The translations under genes and the position numbers were made by a program. Source: Deltaproteobacteria bacterium (GTDB taxonomy: Bacteria > Desulfobacterota > Desulfobacteria > Desulfobacterales > UBA11574). From it: a stretch of 35,348 nt of DNA. Where the stretch lies: contig JAFDHQ010000018.1 of NCBI GenBank assembly GCA_019308685.1, positions 1 to 35,348 of the forward strand, in the 5' to 3' direction. The notes under the pieces were generated by a model, which searched no databases, was not told the origin of the DNA, and worked only from the letters and a program-made list of their open reading frames with translations. Below are positions 8,343-16,083 of this stretch, in pieces (the stretch's first letter is position 1; each line of letters starts with the position of its first letter).

Positions 8343-9764
8343 CTGAGATATTCGAACCGATTTTGGAAATTTTTCGTATCTGTTAAACTGACGGTAGTAC
8401 TTTTACTGGTTTTAGCCGTCACCTCGATTGTTGGAACTATTATTCCTCAGAATGAAAATCCTGCAGCATATTTTCGTGCCTACGGGGAGTTTGTTTACAA
8501 GCTTTTTGATCTTCTGGGCATTTTTGACATGTACCATTCCTGGTGGTTCCAGTTTTTGATTCTTTTGCTGACCATAAATATTGTTGTATGCTCAATCGAT
8601 CGACTGTCTGCCACATGGAAGATAATATTTGCTAAAAATCCATTATTTAATCTTTCTAGATTCAGAACGCTTTCTCAAAAGGAGATATTTACCGGTAGAC
8701 AGAGTCCCAAAGAATTGAGCACGGTCTACGAGACATTTATTTCAAGGCAATTTGGATATACTCGTGTTGAAGAGACCGACAAAGGGTTGTGCATTTTTGC
8801 CGAGAAATGGCGCTGGACCCGTTTCGGGGTTTACATCGTGCATCTCAGTGTAATCCTGTTGTTGCTGGGCGGACTGATCGGTTCGCTTTTCGGTTTTAAA
8901 GGATTTGCCATGATTCCGGAAAATGAAAAGATTGACAGCATCCGGATCAGAAATACCGGTCAGGTAAGGACGTTGGGTTTTGAAGTTTTATGCGATGATT
9001 TTAACATCAGTTTTTATGATAACGGAGCACCCAAAGAATACCGGTCGAGTTTAACCATCATTGAACACGGCCGGCCGGTATATAAAAAAGATATTATCGT
9101 TAACGATCCTTTGCGGTATAAGGGTATCAATATATTTCAGTCCAGCTACGGTAAAATGCCCTCAGGTGCTCTTCAAAACAAGAAAATTCATAAAAAAGAT
9201 CCGTCGGAAGACATTACATTAAATTTTGCCAGTAAAAAATCAGGAAAGTTATATAAAATAAAGGCTGTTATCGGTAAACCGGTGGATATTCCCGAGGATC
9301 TGGGCAAATTCGTTATTGTTGAATACCGAAAATCAGCCGAATTCGGCGGCCAAAACATCGGCCAGGCCTACATGGGAATTTTGACACCTAAAGACAAAGA
9401 GCCTGTCAAGATCATGCTCCCTTTGCATTTTCCCAATTTTGATAAGATGAGAAGGGGTGCCGTGGTTATTTCAGTGGGAGAGCAACAGGCGAAAAAATTT
9501 AACCCCGGTGAAAAATCAGACCAGAGGTATTATACCGGTCTCCAGATCACAAAAGATCCCGGGGTCTGGGTGGTTTACACGGGATTTATATTGATGATTA
9601 TAGGGATTTTCATTACGTTTTTCATGTCCCATCAAAGAATGTGTATCGAAATAGTTAAAACCGGCGAAAACAGCCAAGTTATCGTTTCAGGTACATCCAA
9701 CAAAAACAAACTTGCAATGCAAAACAACGTAAAAAAAATTGCAGAAAAACTTATCAATTTATAG
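8343..9764 (+). CDS. resB: Cytochrome c biogenesis protein ResB/Ccs1, probable CTG start
   Basis: ResB/Ccs1 is one half of the System II heme delivery and ligation complex; it works with CcsA/CcsB on the outer face of the cytoplasmic membrane. The ORF track starts at M8529, but the frame is open upstream. It encodes the conserved opening FWKFFVSVKLTVVLLVLAV (first membrane helix) and then TIIPQNENPAAYF and YKLFDLLGIFDMYHSWW, so the real gene begins earlier. From the in-frame stop at 8286 to 8529 there is no ATG, GTG or TTG. A CTG at 8343 behind GGAGGG is the best candidate and gives about 473 aa. Further membrane segments are near residues 70-90, 160-180 and 400-425 of that product. It is followed 21 bp later by ccsB. 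An undetected frameshift near the start is the alternative. Confidence 0.9.
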   Translation: MRYSNRFWKFFVSVKLTVVLLLVLAVTSIVGTIIPQNENPAAYFRAYGEFVYKLFDLLGIFDMYHSWWFQFLILLLTINIVVCSIDRLSATWKIIFAKNPLFNLSRFRTLSQKEIFTGRQSPKELSTVYETFISRQFGYTRVEETDKGLCIFAEKWRWTRFGVYIVHLSVILLLLGGLIGSLFGFKGFAMIPENEKIDSIRIRNTGQVRTLGFEVLCDDFNISFYDNGAPKEYRSSLTIIEHGRPVYKKDIIVNDPLRYKGINIFQSSYGKMPSGALQNKKIHKKDPSEDITLNFASKKSGKLYKIKAVIGKPVDIPEDLGKFVIVEYRKSAEFGGQNIGQAYMGILTPKDKEPVKIMLPLHFPNFDKMRRGAVVISVGEQQAKKFNPGEKSDQRYYTGLQITKDPGVWVVYTGFILMIIGIFITFFMSHQRMCIEIVKTGENSQVIVSGTSNKNKLAMQNNVKKIAEKLINL

Positions 9765-9785
9765 CATAGTTTTAAGGGAACAAAT

Positions 9786-10625
9786 ATGAACAGTTCGGTT
9801 TTATTATCAATCACGACATTTACTTACGGTCTGGCGGCATTTTTTTATTTTGCCTCTTTGATTTTCAAAAAACCCCTTACGGGAAAGCTGGCCACTTGGA
9901 CCGCATTAACCGGTGTTACCGTGAACGCAGCAGGCATTATCTTACGATGGATGGAATCATACCGTCTGGGTATCGGGCATGCCCCGCTTTCAAACATGTA
10001 TGAGTCTTTGGTCTTTTTTTCGTGTACCATCATAATTATTTATCTGGTCATCGAGCGCAGGTATAAAACAAGCGTTATTGGAGCCGTTGCCACTCCCCTG
10101 GCCTTTCTTGCCATGGCTTATGCTTCCCTGTCTCCCAATATCAATGATCGTATTCAGCCTCTGATTCCGGCATTGAAAAGCAACTGGCTGATTGCCCATG
10201 TGATCACTTGCTTTTTAGGGTATGCCGCCTTTGCAATCGCTTTCGGCATAAGCCTTATGTATCTTTTTAGGCAAAGAGACACAGAGGGTAAAATCCGTTT
10301 TCTCTCTCATTTCCCAAAATCTCGTGTTTTGGATGAGTTGACGCACCAGATGGTTATGTTCGGATTTCTTTTTTTGTCTATTGGCATCATAACCGGATCT
10401 GTGTGGGCCAATTCAGCCTGGGGGAGTTACTGGTCCTGGGATCCCAAAGAGACCTGGTCTTTGATCACCTGGTTTGTTTATGCAACATTTTTGCATGCCA
10501 GGATGATGCGGGGGTGGTCCGGCAAAAGGATCGCCTATCTTTCAATTTTAGGGTTCATGGCGGTGATCTTTACCTATTTCGGGGTGAATCTGTTGCCCGG
10601 CCTGCACAGTTACGGTTCGGGATAA
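9786..10625 (+). CDS. ccsB: Cytochrome c biogenesis protein CcsB/CcsA (ResC-like)
   Basis: The 279-aa polytopic protein carries the tryptophan-rich heme-handling motif WGSYWSWDPKETWSLITW near residue 215, the hallmark of the CcsA/CcmC/CcmF group. Histidines are placed around it on the outer face. An early segment, LGIGHAPLSNMYESL, is also typical. With ResB it makes up the System II holocytochrome c synthase. Its products would include the triheme DsrJ encoded in the same window. The ATG follows an AAGGGA site; the gene is 21 bp after resB and 15 bp before the epimerase, suggesting one operon. Confidence 0.93.
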   Translation: MNSSVLLSITTFTYGLAAFFYFASLIFKKPLTGKLATWTALTGVTVNAAGIILRWMESYRLGIGHAPLSNMYESLVFFSCTIIIIYLVIERRYKTSVIGAVATPLAFLAMAYASLSPNINDRIQPLIPALKSNWLIAHVITCFLGYAAFAIAFGISLMYLFRQRDTEGKIRFLSHFPKSRVLDELTHQMVMFGFLFLSIGIITGSVWANSAWGSYWSWDPKETWSLITWFVYATFLHARMMRGWSGKRIAYLSILGFMAVIFTYFGVNLLPGLHSYGSG

Positions 10626-10640
10626 AAGGGGGGATGAATC

Positions 10641-11543
10641 ATGAAAATATTTATTACCGGCGGATCCGGCTTTGTGGGCACGAACCTGTCATTTTATCTG
10701 CTCGAAAAGGGGCACACCATTATTGGTATCGGAACCTCTTCAGCACATAGCGTAATTCGGCATGATAATTTTCATTACATTTCGGCGGATACTACAATTA
10801 AAGGAGCCTGGCAGGATGCAATGAAAGATGTTGATGCAGTAATCAATCTTGCAGGAAAGAACATTTTTAAGCGATGGAGCGATACCTATAAGGATCAAAT
10901 ATATAACAGCCGTATTCTGACCACGCGAAACCTGGTTGAAGCCATGACCCACCAGAAAGACACAATACTTTGCAGCACTTCTGCGGTGGGATATTATGGT
11001 GACAGAGCAGATGACGTTCTAAAGGAAGATGCTCTGCCCGGAAATGATTTTCCTGCAAAAGTTTGCAGGGACTGGGAAAAAGAAGCTTTTCAAGCGGAAG
11101 CAAAAGGAGTCCGGGTCGCTGCGATGCGTTTTGGGGTGGTTCTCGGAAAAAACGGAGGTGCCCTTGCAAAGATGGTTCCGGCCTTTAAATCTTTTGCCGG
11201 CGGTCCTCTTGGAAGCGGTCTGCAATGGTTTCCATGGATTCATATGAATGATCTTATCGCCGCGATTATTTTTATACTTGAAAACCCGGATGTAAAAGGC
11301 CCGATCAATCTCTGTTCACCGAATCCGGTTAGAAACCGTGATTTCGCCGGCGTCCTTGGCCAAGTGCTAAACAGACCGTCTGTTCTGAGAACTCCGTCCT
11401 TCATGATCCGTTTGATAATGGGGGAAATGGGGAAATCTCTGATGAGCAGCCAGCGGGCAATCCCTGATAAGCTATTAAAATATGGTTTTAAGTTTCAATA
11501 TCCTGACATTAACAACGCCCTCTATAACTTGACGGTCTCGTAA
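10641..11543 (+). CDS. TIGR01777-family NAD-dependent epimerase/dehydratase-like protein
   Basis: An extended short-chain dehydrogenase fold with the nucleotide-binding GGSGFVGTNL at residue 7 and INLAGKNIFKRWSD, a signature of this family. The active-site-like region is STSAVGYYGD. The C-terminal part, from about residue 250 (TPSFMIRLIMGEMG, then SSQRAIPDKLLKYGF), is the DUF1731-like tail. The 300-aa length is normal. The substrate of this family is not known; homologues are annotated YfcH or as a cell-division-inhibitor-like protein. A purine-rich GGGGGGATG site precedes the ATG. It appears co-transcribed with resB-ccsB, but no functional link is evident. Confidence 0.9.
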   Translation: MKIFITGGSGFVGTNLSFYLLEKGHTIIGIGTSSAHSVIRHDNFHYISADTTIKGAWQDAMKDVDAVINLAGKNIFKRWSDTYKDQIYNSRILTTRNLVEAMTHQKDTILCSTSAVGYYGDRADDVLKEDALPGNDFPAKVCRDWEKEAFQAEAKGVRVAAMRFGVVLGKNGGALAKMVPAFKSFAGGPLGSGLQWFPWIHMNDLIAAIIFILENPDVKGPINLCSPNPVRNRDFAGVLGQVLNRPSVLRTPSFMIRLIMGEMGKSLMSSQRAIPDKLLKYGFKFQYPDINNALYNLTVS

Positions 11544-11648
11544 AAAGTCCAACTTCTGCGTTGTGCTGCATTTCGCAATCATTCAACGTACGAAAAGTAC
11601 GCCTCATGATTACAAAATTTGCACGCCTTGAATTTGAACTTCTTGACA
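11538..11648. repeat. MITE-like palindromic repeat, copy A
   Basis: Imperfect terminal inverted repeats (AAGTCCAACTTC at the left, complement of AAGTTCAAATTC at the right) flank a central hairpin, CGTAC-GAAAA-GTACG (11587-11601). The segment begins at CTCGTAAAAAG right after the epimerase stop codon. It shares its layout with the copies that follow and with the one after dsrP. Confidence 0.65.
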
Positions 11649-11790
11649 GCATCGTAAAAAATACAACTCCTGAGTTTTTCTGCATTTTTCTTCACAGCTG
11701 TGTACTATATAACTACGCCTCATTTTTCAGGATTCGTGCATCTCGAGTCTGACGCAAATATTGGCGAAAAAGACCACTTTCGTTCAGGCA
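11649..11790. repeat. MITE-like palindromic repeat, degenerate copy B
   Basis: It starts with ATCGTAAAAAATACAAC, parallel to the start of copy A. It has TACGCCTCAT and CAGGATTCG in the positions where copy A has TACGCCTCATGATTAC. It ends with CGAGTCTGACGCA, similar to the TGAGACTGACGCA in the post-dsrP copy. Its inner hairpin (GTA...TAC) is weak and the boundaries are approximate. Confidence 0.5.
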
Positions 11791-11796
11791 CCAGGT

Positions 11797-11940
11797 GGTG
11801 TCCATCCATAAATAGTAGATTTTGGTTTCCGGCAAGGCCCGAACGAGTTTTCAACCGCAGGCATAGTGCGCTATTTCGAGGATTGAAAACGAGCGAGAAC
11901 GCGCCGGGAGCCGAAAGATGCCGTTTATGAATGGACACTA
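11797..11940. mobile_element. MITE-like 144-bp element, copy C
   Basis: Terminal inverted repeats GTGTCCATCCATAAA (left) and the complement of GTGTCCATTCATAAA (right) continue inward imperfectly for about 60 bp. A central hairpin is ATAG-TGCG-CTAT (11863-11874), followed by CGAGGATTGAAAA. No transposase is encoded. The right end overlaps the end of the phosphatase gene and supplies its stop codon. Confidence 0.7.
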
Positions 11941-12404
11941 GATAGGAAGTCGATAAGACCCAAAACCGCATCCTCAATATCAAGAAAGCAAAACCGGTAT
12001 GCATCGTACTTAAGCCCGTACGGATCGGCGATACCCCGCCGCTTTGAGCCAAAACGGGCAAAATGCCTGATTAACTGGGTTTTGCCTTCTGCTTCCGGGA
12101 AGTCGGTCAGAAGCGTATCTTGGTGAGATTTCTCCATTACAAGAATGAGACTGGACCATGCCACAAGCTCTTTGGACACCGATTTGGCTTTGTGCTCGGC
12201 AAGATCTACACCGAATTCCTCGGCAACGCGTTGTGCCATATGGGTGGCTGAATTGCCCGGAAGTGCAAGCAATCCCGCAGATTCAACGGTAATATCCCGA
12301 AGCCGCTTTTGATGTACCAACTTTGTCATAAAGGCATGAGCAAAAGGACTGCGACAAATATTGCCTGTGCACACAAACAGAATATTAGCTTGCAGTTTAG
12401 TCAT
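11925..12404 (-). CDS. Low-molecular-weight protein-tyrosine phosphatase family protein
   Basis: A small cytoplasmic phosphatase of 159 aa, the normal size. The P-loop CTGNICRS (C-x5-R-S) is at residues 11-18, and the general-acid loop is IADPYG, where the family has DP. The mid-protein SAGL and the AEHKAKSV region also fit the LMW-PTP/arsenate-reductase fold. Bacterial members dephosphorylate tyrosine kinases of polysaccharide export or other phosphoproteins; no partner is in the window. The last four residues and the stop codon are read from the terminal repeat of the MITE-like element, so the original C-terminus was probably different. The start ATG at 12404 follows the 21-nt CCGG element and a TAGGG site. 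Confidence 0.9.
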   Translation of the reverse strand: MTKLQANILFVCTGNICRSPFAHAFMTKLVHQKRLRDITVESAGLLALPGNSATHMAQRVAEEFGVDLAEHKAKSVSKELVAWSSLILVMEKSHQDTLLTDFPEAEGKTQLIRHFARFGSKRRGIADPYGLKYDAYRFCFLDIEDAVLGLIDFLSSVHS

Positions 12405-12414
12405 GTTTACAAAC

Positions 12415-12435
12415 CCTAGCCCGGATAAACCGGAA
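12415..12435 (-). repeat. 21-nt CCGG element upstream of the phosphatase gene
   Basis: This matches 20 of 21 bases of the element at 1206-1226, in the same orientation and at nearly the same distance from a start codon. It joins directly onto the AT-rich fold-back repeat at 12436. Confidence 0.6.
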
Positions 12436-12592
12436 ATAACAAATCACAAGCATCAAATCTCAAATAAATTCCAAACTACAAGCTCCAAATTCCAAATAAG
12501 ATCCACAGTCAATCGTTTGTTATTTGTTTTTTTGGTCATTGAAATTTGTTTGTTATTTGTTTTTTGTTATTTGATTTTTTGACATAAAAACA
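12436..12592. repeat. AT-rich CAAATTCC-type fold-back repeat, copy 1
   Basis: The left half is built from variants of CAAATTCCAAA and CAAATCTCAAA. The right half is made of complementary TTTGTTATTTG and TTGAAATTTG words, so the whole folds on itself imperfectly. Copies with the same word composition are at 31804 and about 34420. No coding potential is seen. Confidence 0.65.
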
Positions 12593-12665
12593 CAAGAAAT
12601 CAGAGTTTAGGTACTAAAGTGGTTGAGTTGTTGGTGACCCATGATATCGGTTTTGGTTGATCAAA

Positions 12666-13520
12666 TCATATGCTTCCGGTGAGATAATTTTCACCCAAAG
12701 ATCCGTTGATCACAGGGAGCGAATCCATATCCGGAGGCTTAAATCCAAAGATAATTTCTAGAAAAATCATTGCAATCCGAAAAGTTGCGCCCCAAAGCAC
12801 TTCAGGTTCATCCTGATATTTATGGAGAAAGCATGGATAATCTTTTGTATCCAAGTTGTTCCTGTTCTCATGGGGTGTAGCAATATGTAATCGATAACGT
12901 GCATAATTGGAAGGGGTCAACAGATTTTGGAGGGGAATATAAACCACACGTTCCACTTCCCAATTCGGGAAAAACTGCTTTTGATGTCCATTCCAGCACA
13001 CCATTGGATAGATTACCTTGCGGAATATGACAAGTTGCTGTGACGGCAGAGGTCCCAGAAACTTCACTCCCAGAGGGTTCAAACGTATTTCCTCAAAACC
13101 CTCCCGTAAACAAGTGGCAAAAAGCAACGCCAGTCTTCGTGCCTCCTTGTGCCGCTTTTTACGCCAAAGTGACCAGTAAGGCCAACGGGATAGTGGAGAA
13201 CCACTCAAATATAAAAGCTTTGCAAGATAAGAATCGAGACCGGAAGAGATACTTCCACCCGGACAGCAAAGGTCTCCTGGTTGTTTTACCTTTAAGGATC
13301 GTTTGGTTAAAATCAGACAGGGCGTTGGAGAAAATCCTTTTTCTTGGCAATTGGGACCGAGCAAAAACAGCACCGAAGATGTGATAGATGAATCTGTAAC
13401 GCCTTTGGAAAAAACGATATCATTGTGGTTTCTTCCTTGAAGTGCGTGCATAATCTTTTTTAATAAGACGGACGTATTCCCGAAAGAATTCAGCATTCCA
13501 TTACTACCTGTATATTCCAT
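12666..13520 (-). CDS. NUDIX-hydrolase-like protein with a split NUDIX box
   Basis: The 284-aa protein has an upstream CLILTKRS strand, then CCPGGSI, as in CoA-pyrophosphatase-type NUDIX enzymes, where the box usually continues G-x5-E-x7-REUXEE. Here GGSISSG is followed by about 45 extra residues, rich in Trp, Lys and Arg, before the catalytic helix LREGFEEIRL (near residue 140). The first conserved Glu of the box is not evident. LGPLPSQQ after the box is again CoAse-like. Substrate and activity are therefore uncertain; it may be a diverged CoA or ADP-ribose pyrophosphatase. It is transcribed divergently from the M20 peptidase gene with about 150 bp between. The start (MEYTGSNG) is weakly supported. 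Confidence 0.7.
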   Translation of the reverse strand: MEYTGSNGMLNSFGNTSVLLKKIMHALQGRNHNDIVFSKGVTDSSITSSVLFLLGPNCQEKGFSPTPCLILTKRSLKVKQPGDLCCPGGSISSGLDSYLAKLLYLSGSPLSRWPYWSLWRKKRHKEARRLALLFATCLREGFEEIRLNPLGVKFLGPLPSQQLVIFRKVIYPMVCWNGHQKQFFPNWEVERVVYIPLQNLLTPSNYARYRLHIATPHENRNNLDTKDYPCFLHKYQDEPEVLWGATFRIAMIFLEIIFGFKPPDMDSLPVINGSLGENYLTGSI

Positions 13521-13671
13521 TAATAATCATCTTCTATTCTACATCACAATAGTCGGCAAATAAATATCATCAACCACCTATTTTATTCATTGTTGAACTT
13601 TTTGCAAGTTTGCGTTAAGGATTCTCGAGAAAATAAGAAAAAACCGAATGGTCCGGATTAGGAGGTATGGA

Positions 13672-14862
13672 ATGTATGGAAAACTGTCCGATGAGTTTTA
13701 CAATTGGCTTGTGGAGTTGCGTCGCTGGTTCCACCGGTTCCCGGAACCGGCGTATAAGGAAGAGAAAACCTCTGCCAAAATTTGCGAAGTGCTTGATGAG
13801 TTCAACGTTCCTTTCCAAGCAGGCGTGGGAGGAACCGGTGTTGTCGCAAAGGTCAGCGCAAGTCAACCCGGACCCATGGTGGCCTTTCGAGCGGATATGG
13901 ATGCCCTTCCTCTGGAAGAAAAAAATGTTATCCCTTACAAATCGCAAAATAAGGGATTCATGCATGCCTGTGGTCATGACGGACATACGACCATTGCCCT
14001 TGGTGTCATACGATGGCTCATGGAAAACCGGTGGCATGAGAATGGTTCCGGTAAAATCCTTTTCATCTTCCAACCCGCTGAAGAAGGCGGAGCCGGCGCC
14101 AGGGCCATGCTGGACTCCGGTGTTTTTAACTCGGAACCGGTGGAAGCAGCTTTTTCCGGCCATATGTATCCCGAATTTGCTGTGGGACATATCGGAATAG
14201 CTCCTGAAATCAGCAATGCGGCCGCGGATACACTCTTTATTCGATTAAGAGGTAAAGGCGGCCACGGCGCTCATCCGCATCACTGCAAAGACCCCATTGT
14301 GGCGGGAGCCCATCTGGTTACACAACTACAGTTTCTTATCAGCCGGGAGGTTCCGCCACTTGAAAGCGCAGTGCTGAGCATCGGCCGTTTTCAGGCCGGA
14401 ACGGCTTCAAATATCATACCGGAAGACGCTGTGCTCGAGGGAACCCTCAGAACCCTGCAGCCGGACATTCGCAAACAGATCATCAAACGTCTTGAAGAAC
14501 TGGTTAAAGGGGTGGCGCGGTCCTGCGGCATCCGGGCAACGCTTGAAGTTAAAAAGGGGTATCCCGTGCTGATCAATGATTCTGAACTGGTTAAGCACAC
14601 CGTTACCTGCGCCGGAGAAGTTCTGGGAGCGGACAAAGTGCACAGCGGACTTCCCCGAATGGGGGCCGAGGATTTTGCTTACTTTTGCCAAAAATGGGGC
14701 GGGATAATGGTAGGATTGGGATGCCACGATCCCCTCAAAGGCTTTCAATACGGTCTCCATTCTCCATATTTCAACATTGACGAAAGGGCCTTGGAAGTAG
14801 GAACCCGGCTTTTCGCACATGTTCTTACTCAATATATAGAAAGAAAAAAAAGAAAGTTATGA
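13672..14862 (+). CDS. M20-family amidohydrolase / metallopeptidase
   Basis: A cytoplasmic di-zinc amidohydrolase of the hippurate hydrolase/IAA-amino-acid hydrolase type, about 396 aa. Motifs are LRRWFHRFPEPAYKE at the N-terminus, the metal-binding HACGHDGH, the QPAEEGGAGA segment with the catalytic Glu pair, the dimerisation-domain GGHGAHPH, and the late MGAEDFAYF, which supplies a metal-site Glu. The ORF track starts at 13648, but AGGAGGT at 13660-13666 is spaced ideally for the ATG at 13672, so that start is preferred. The true substrate (N-acyl amino acid, peptide or amide) cannot be told. The gene converges on the enolase-superfamily gene, 26 bp away. Confidence 0.93.
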   Translation: MYGKLSDEFYNWLVELRRWFHRFPEPAYKEEKTSAKICEVLDEFNVPFQAGVGGTGVVAKVSASQPGPMVAFRADMDALPLEEKNVIPYKSQNKGFMHACGHDGHTTIALGVIRWLMENRWHENGSGKILFIFQPAEEGGAGARAMLDSGVFNSEPVEAAFSGHMYPEFAVGHIGIAPEISNAAADTLFIRLRGKGGHGAHPHHCKDPIVAGAHLVTQLQFLISREVPPLESAVLSIGRFQAGTASNIIPEDAVLEGTLRTLQPDIRKQIIKRLEELVKGVARSCGIRATLEVKKGYPVLINDSELVKHTVTCAGEVLGADKVHSGLPRMGAEDFAYFCQKWGGIMVGLGCHDPLKGFQYGLHSPYFNIDERALEVGTRLFAHVLTQYIERKKRKL

Positions 14863-14888
14863 TTTTTTCCGTTTAATCCGGACTATGG

Positions 14889-16040
14889 TCAGGGTCTAGA
14901 AACCGTTACGGTGTTGAAACCTTTAGACAACCCCGCCAGATTTTTACCGTTGACTTCTATACCCAGTCCCGGCCCCTTCAAAGGATCGGCTTCACCCCCT
15001 GGTCCCATTGACACATCTTCGACGGTAAGATTTTTTTCGAGCAAAAATTCATCATATGAACCGTCACAGTATACGGCATCACTGCAAAGAAGGCATAAAA
15101 TCCTGCCGGCGGCCGAAAGAAGGCCGGACTCACCCAAATGGCATCCGATCTGGAAAGAAATTCCATTGGACCTTAAGTAATCGATAACCTTCAATGAATT
15201 TCTGAATCCTCCGCATTTGGACAATCTAACGTTGATCATCTTATAGGTGCCCTCTCGGACAATCTTTTTCATATCATCCAAAGAGCATGCCGACTCATCG
15301 GCCATCAGGACCACACCGGCATTTTGCATAAGCTCGGCAAAATCGGCAGTTTCCGGATCGTTAGGCCTCATCGGCTGCTCTACAACTTTTATCCCGTAGT
15401 TCTTTATCAAGGATAGGTGCTTTACGGCCAGAGCATAATCCCAGACACAGTTTATATCAATTTTAAGATCACAATCTTCTCCAAACACCATGCGAACCGC
15501 TTCCAGAATTTCTTTGTTTTGGGATAGATCTTTGCCCAATTTCAGTTTCAACTTTTTCACTTTCATTTTTTTGATCAGCTGACATATCTCAACAATTCTT
15601 TTTTTGCCGGCAAGCGGAAGTGCAGAGCCATAGTAAACTTTGTTTGTCATAAAATCTTTGGGAAAATAATCTATGATGTTTCTTCCCTGGCTTTTGCCCA
15701 AAGCATCCAGCAGCGCTGTTTCCAGAGCACAAATAGCAGCATTGTGAGCCTTTCCATGGAAAAGACCGTCAATAAAATTCCATATTTGAGAAATGTGATT
15801 CAACTCCCAGGGAAAATTATTCAAATTAATAAAGCGGTATATACTTTGAGCCACACTTTCCTGAGATTCTCCGGTTACAAAAGACCTTGGAGCGCCTTCA
15901 CCATATCCTTTGATTTTACCCTGTTCGGCAACCACTTCGGCGATGATGTTATTGACTGAATATCTTTTCCTCAGGGAGTGAGAGAACTCTTCTGAAAACG
16001 GAAGTATAATCGGATATACACAGATCTTGTCTATTCGCAT
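14889..16040 (-). CDS. Enolase-superfamily (mandelate racemase / muconate lactonizing type) enzyme
   Basis: The 383-residue protein shows the muconate-lactonizing-enzyme subgroup layout. Catalytic lysines are in the KLKLKLG strand (about residue 165). Metal ligands are in IDINCVWD (D191-like), VEQP (Glu) and MADESA (Asp-Glu), and the second catalytic lysine is in NVRLSKCGG. These residues suit 1,1-proton transfer (racemase/epimerase) or o-succinylbenzoate-synthase-type chemistry. Dipeptide epimerase is an attractive guess because a peptidase-like gene adjoins it, but the specificity-determining loop cannot be assigned by eye. It is downstream of the sensor kinase gene by 43 bp on the same strand. 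Confidence 0.88.
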   Translation of the reverse strand: MRIDKICVYPIILPFSEEFSHSLRKRYSVNNIIAEVVAEQGKIKGYGEGAPRSFVTGESQESVAQSIYRFINLNNFPWELNHISQIWNFIDGLFHGKAHNAAICALETALLDALGKSQGRNIIDYFPKDFMTNKVYYGSALPLAGKKRIVEICQLIKKMKVKKLKLKLGKDLSQNKEILEAVRMVFGEDCDLKIDINCVWDYALAVKHLSLIKNYGIKVVEQPMRPNDPETADFAELMQNAGVVLMADESACSLDDMKKIVREGTYKMINVRLSKCGGFRNSLKVIDYLRSNGISFQIGCHLGESGLLSAAGRILCLLCSDAVYCDGSYDEFLLEKNLTVEDVSMGPGGEADPLKGPGLGIEVNGKNLAGLSKGFNTVTVSRP

Positions 16041-16083
16041 ATCATGGGTCCTTATATCAATCTTGTTTGGCGATGAGGAATGA

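Noticed and set aside
8529-8531. ATG at 8529 as the resB start
   Set aside because: It would remove the first membrane helix and the conserved IPQNE segment, which are clearly encoded upstream in the same frame.
11561-11930. Short plus-strand ORFs 11561-11752 and 11700-11930
   Set aside because: They lie entirely in the MITE-like repeat array, and their compositions reflect the repeats.
11720-12061. 113-aa minus-strand ORF overlapping the phosphatase gene
   Set aside because: It is out of frame with the phosphatase and runs into the repeats; no motif or ribosome site supports it.
12436-12592. CRISPR array suggested by repeated CAAATTCC words
   Set aside because: The words are irregularly spaced, of variable sequence and without unique spacers; it is a fold-back repeat, and no cas genes are present.
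13615-14190. 191-aa minus-strand ORF opposite the M20 gene
   Set aside because: It is a shadow of the M20 amidohydrolase gene, which has full catalytic motifs and a strong ribosome site.
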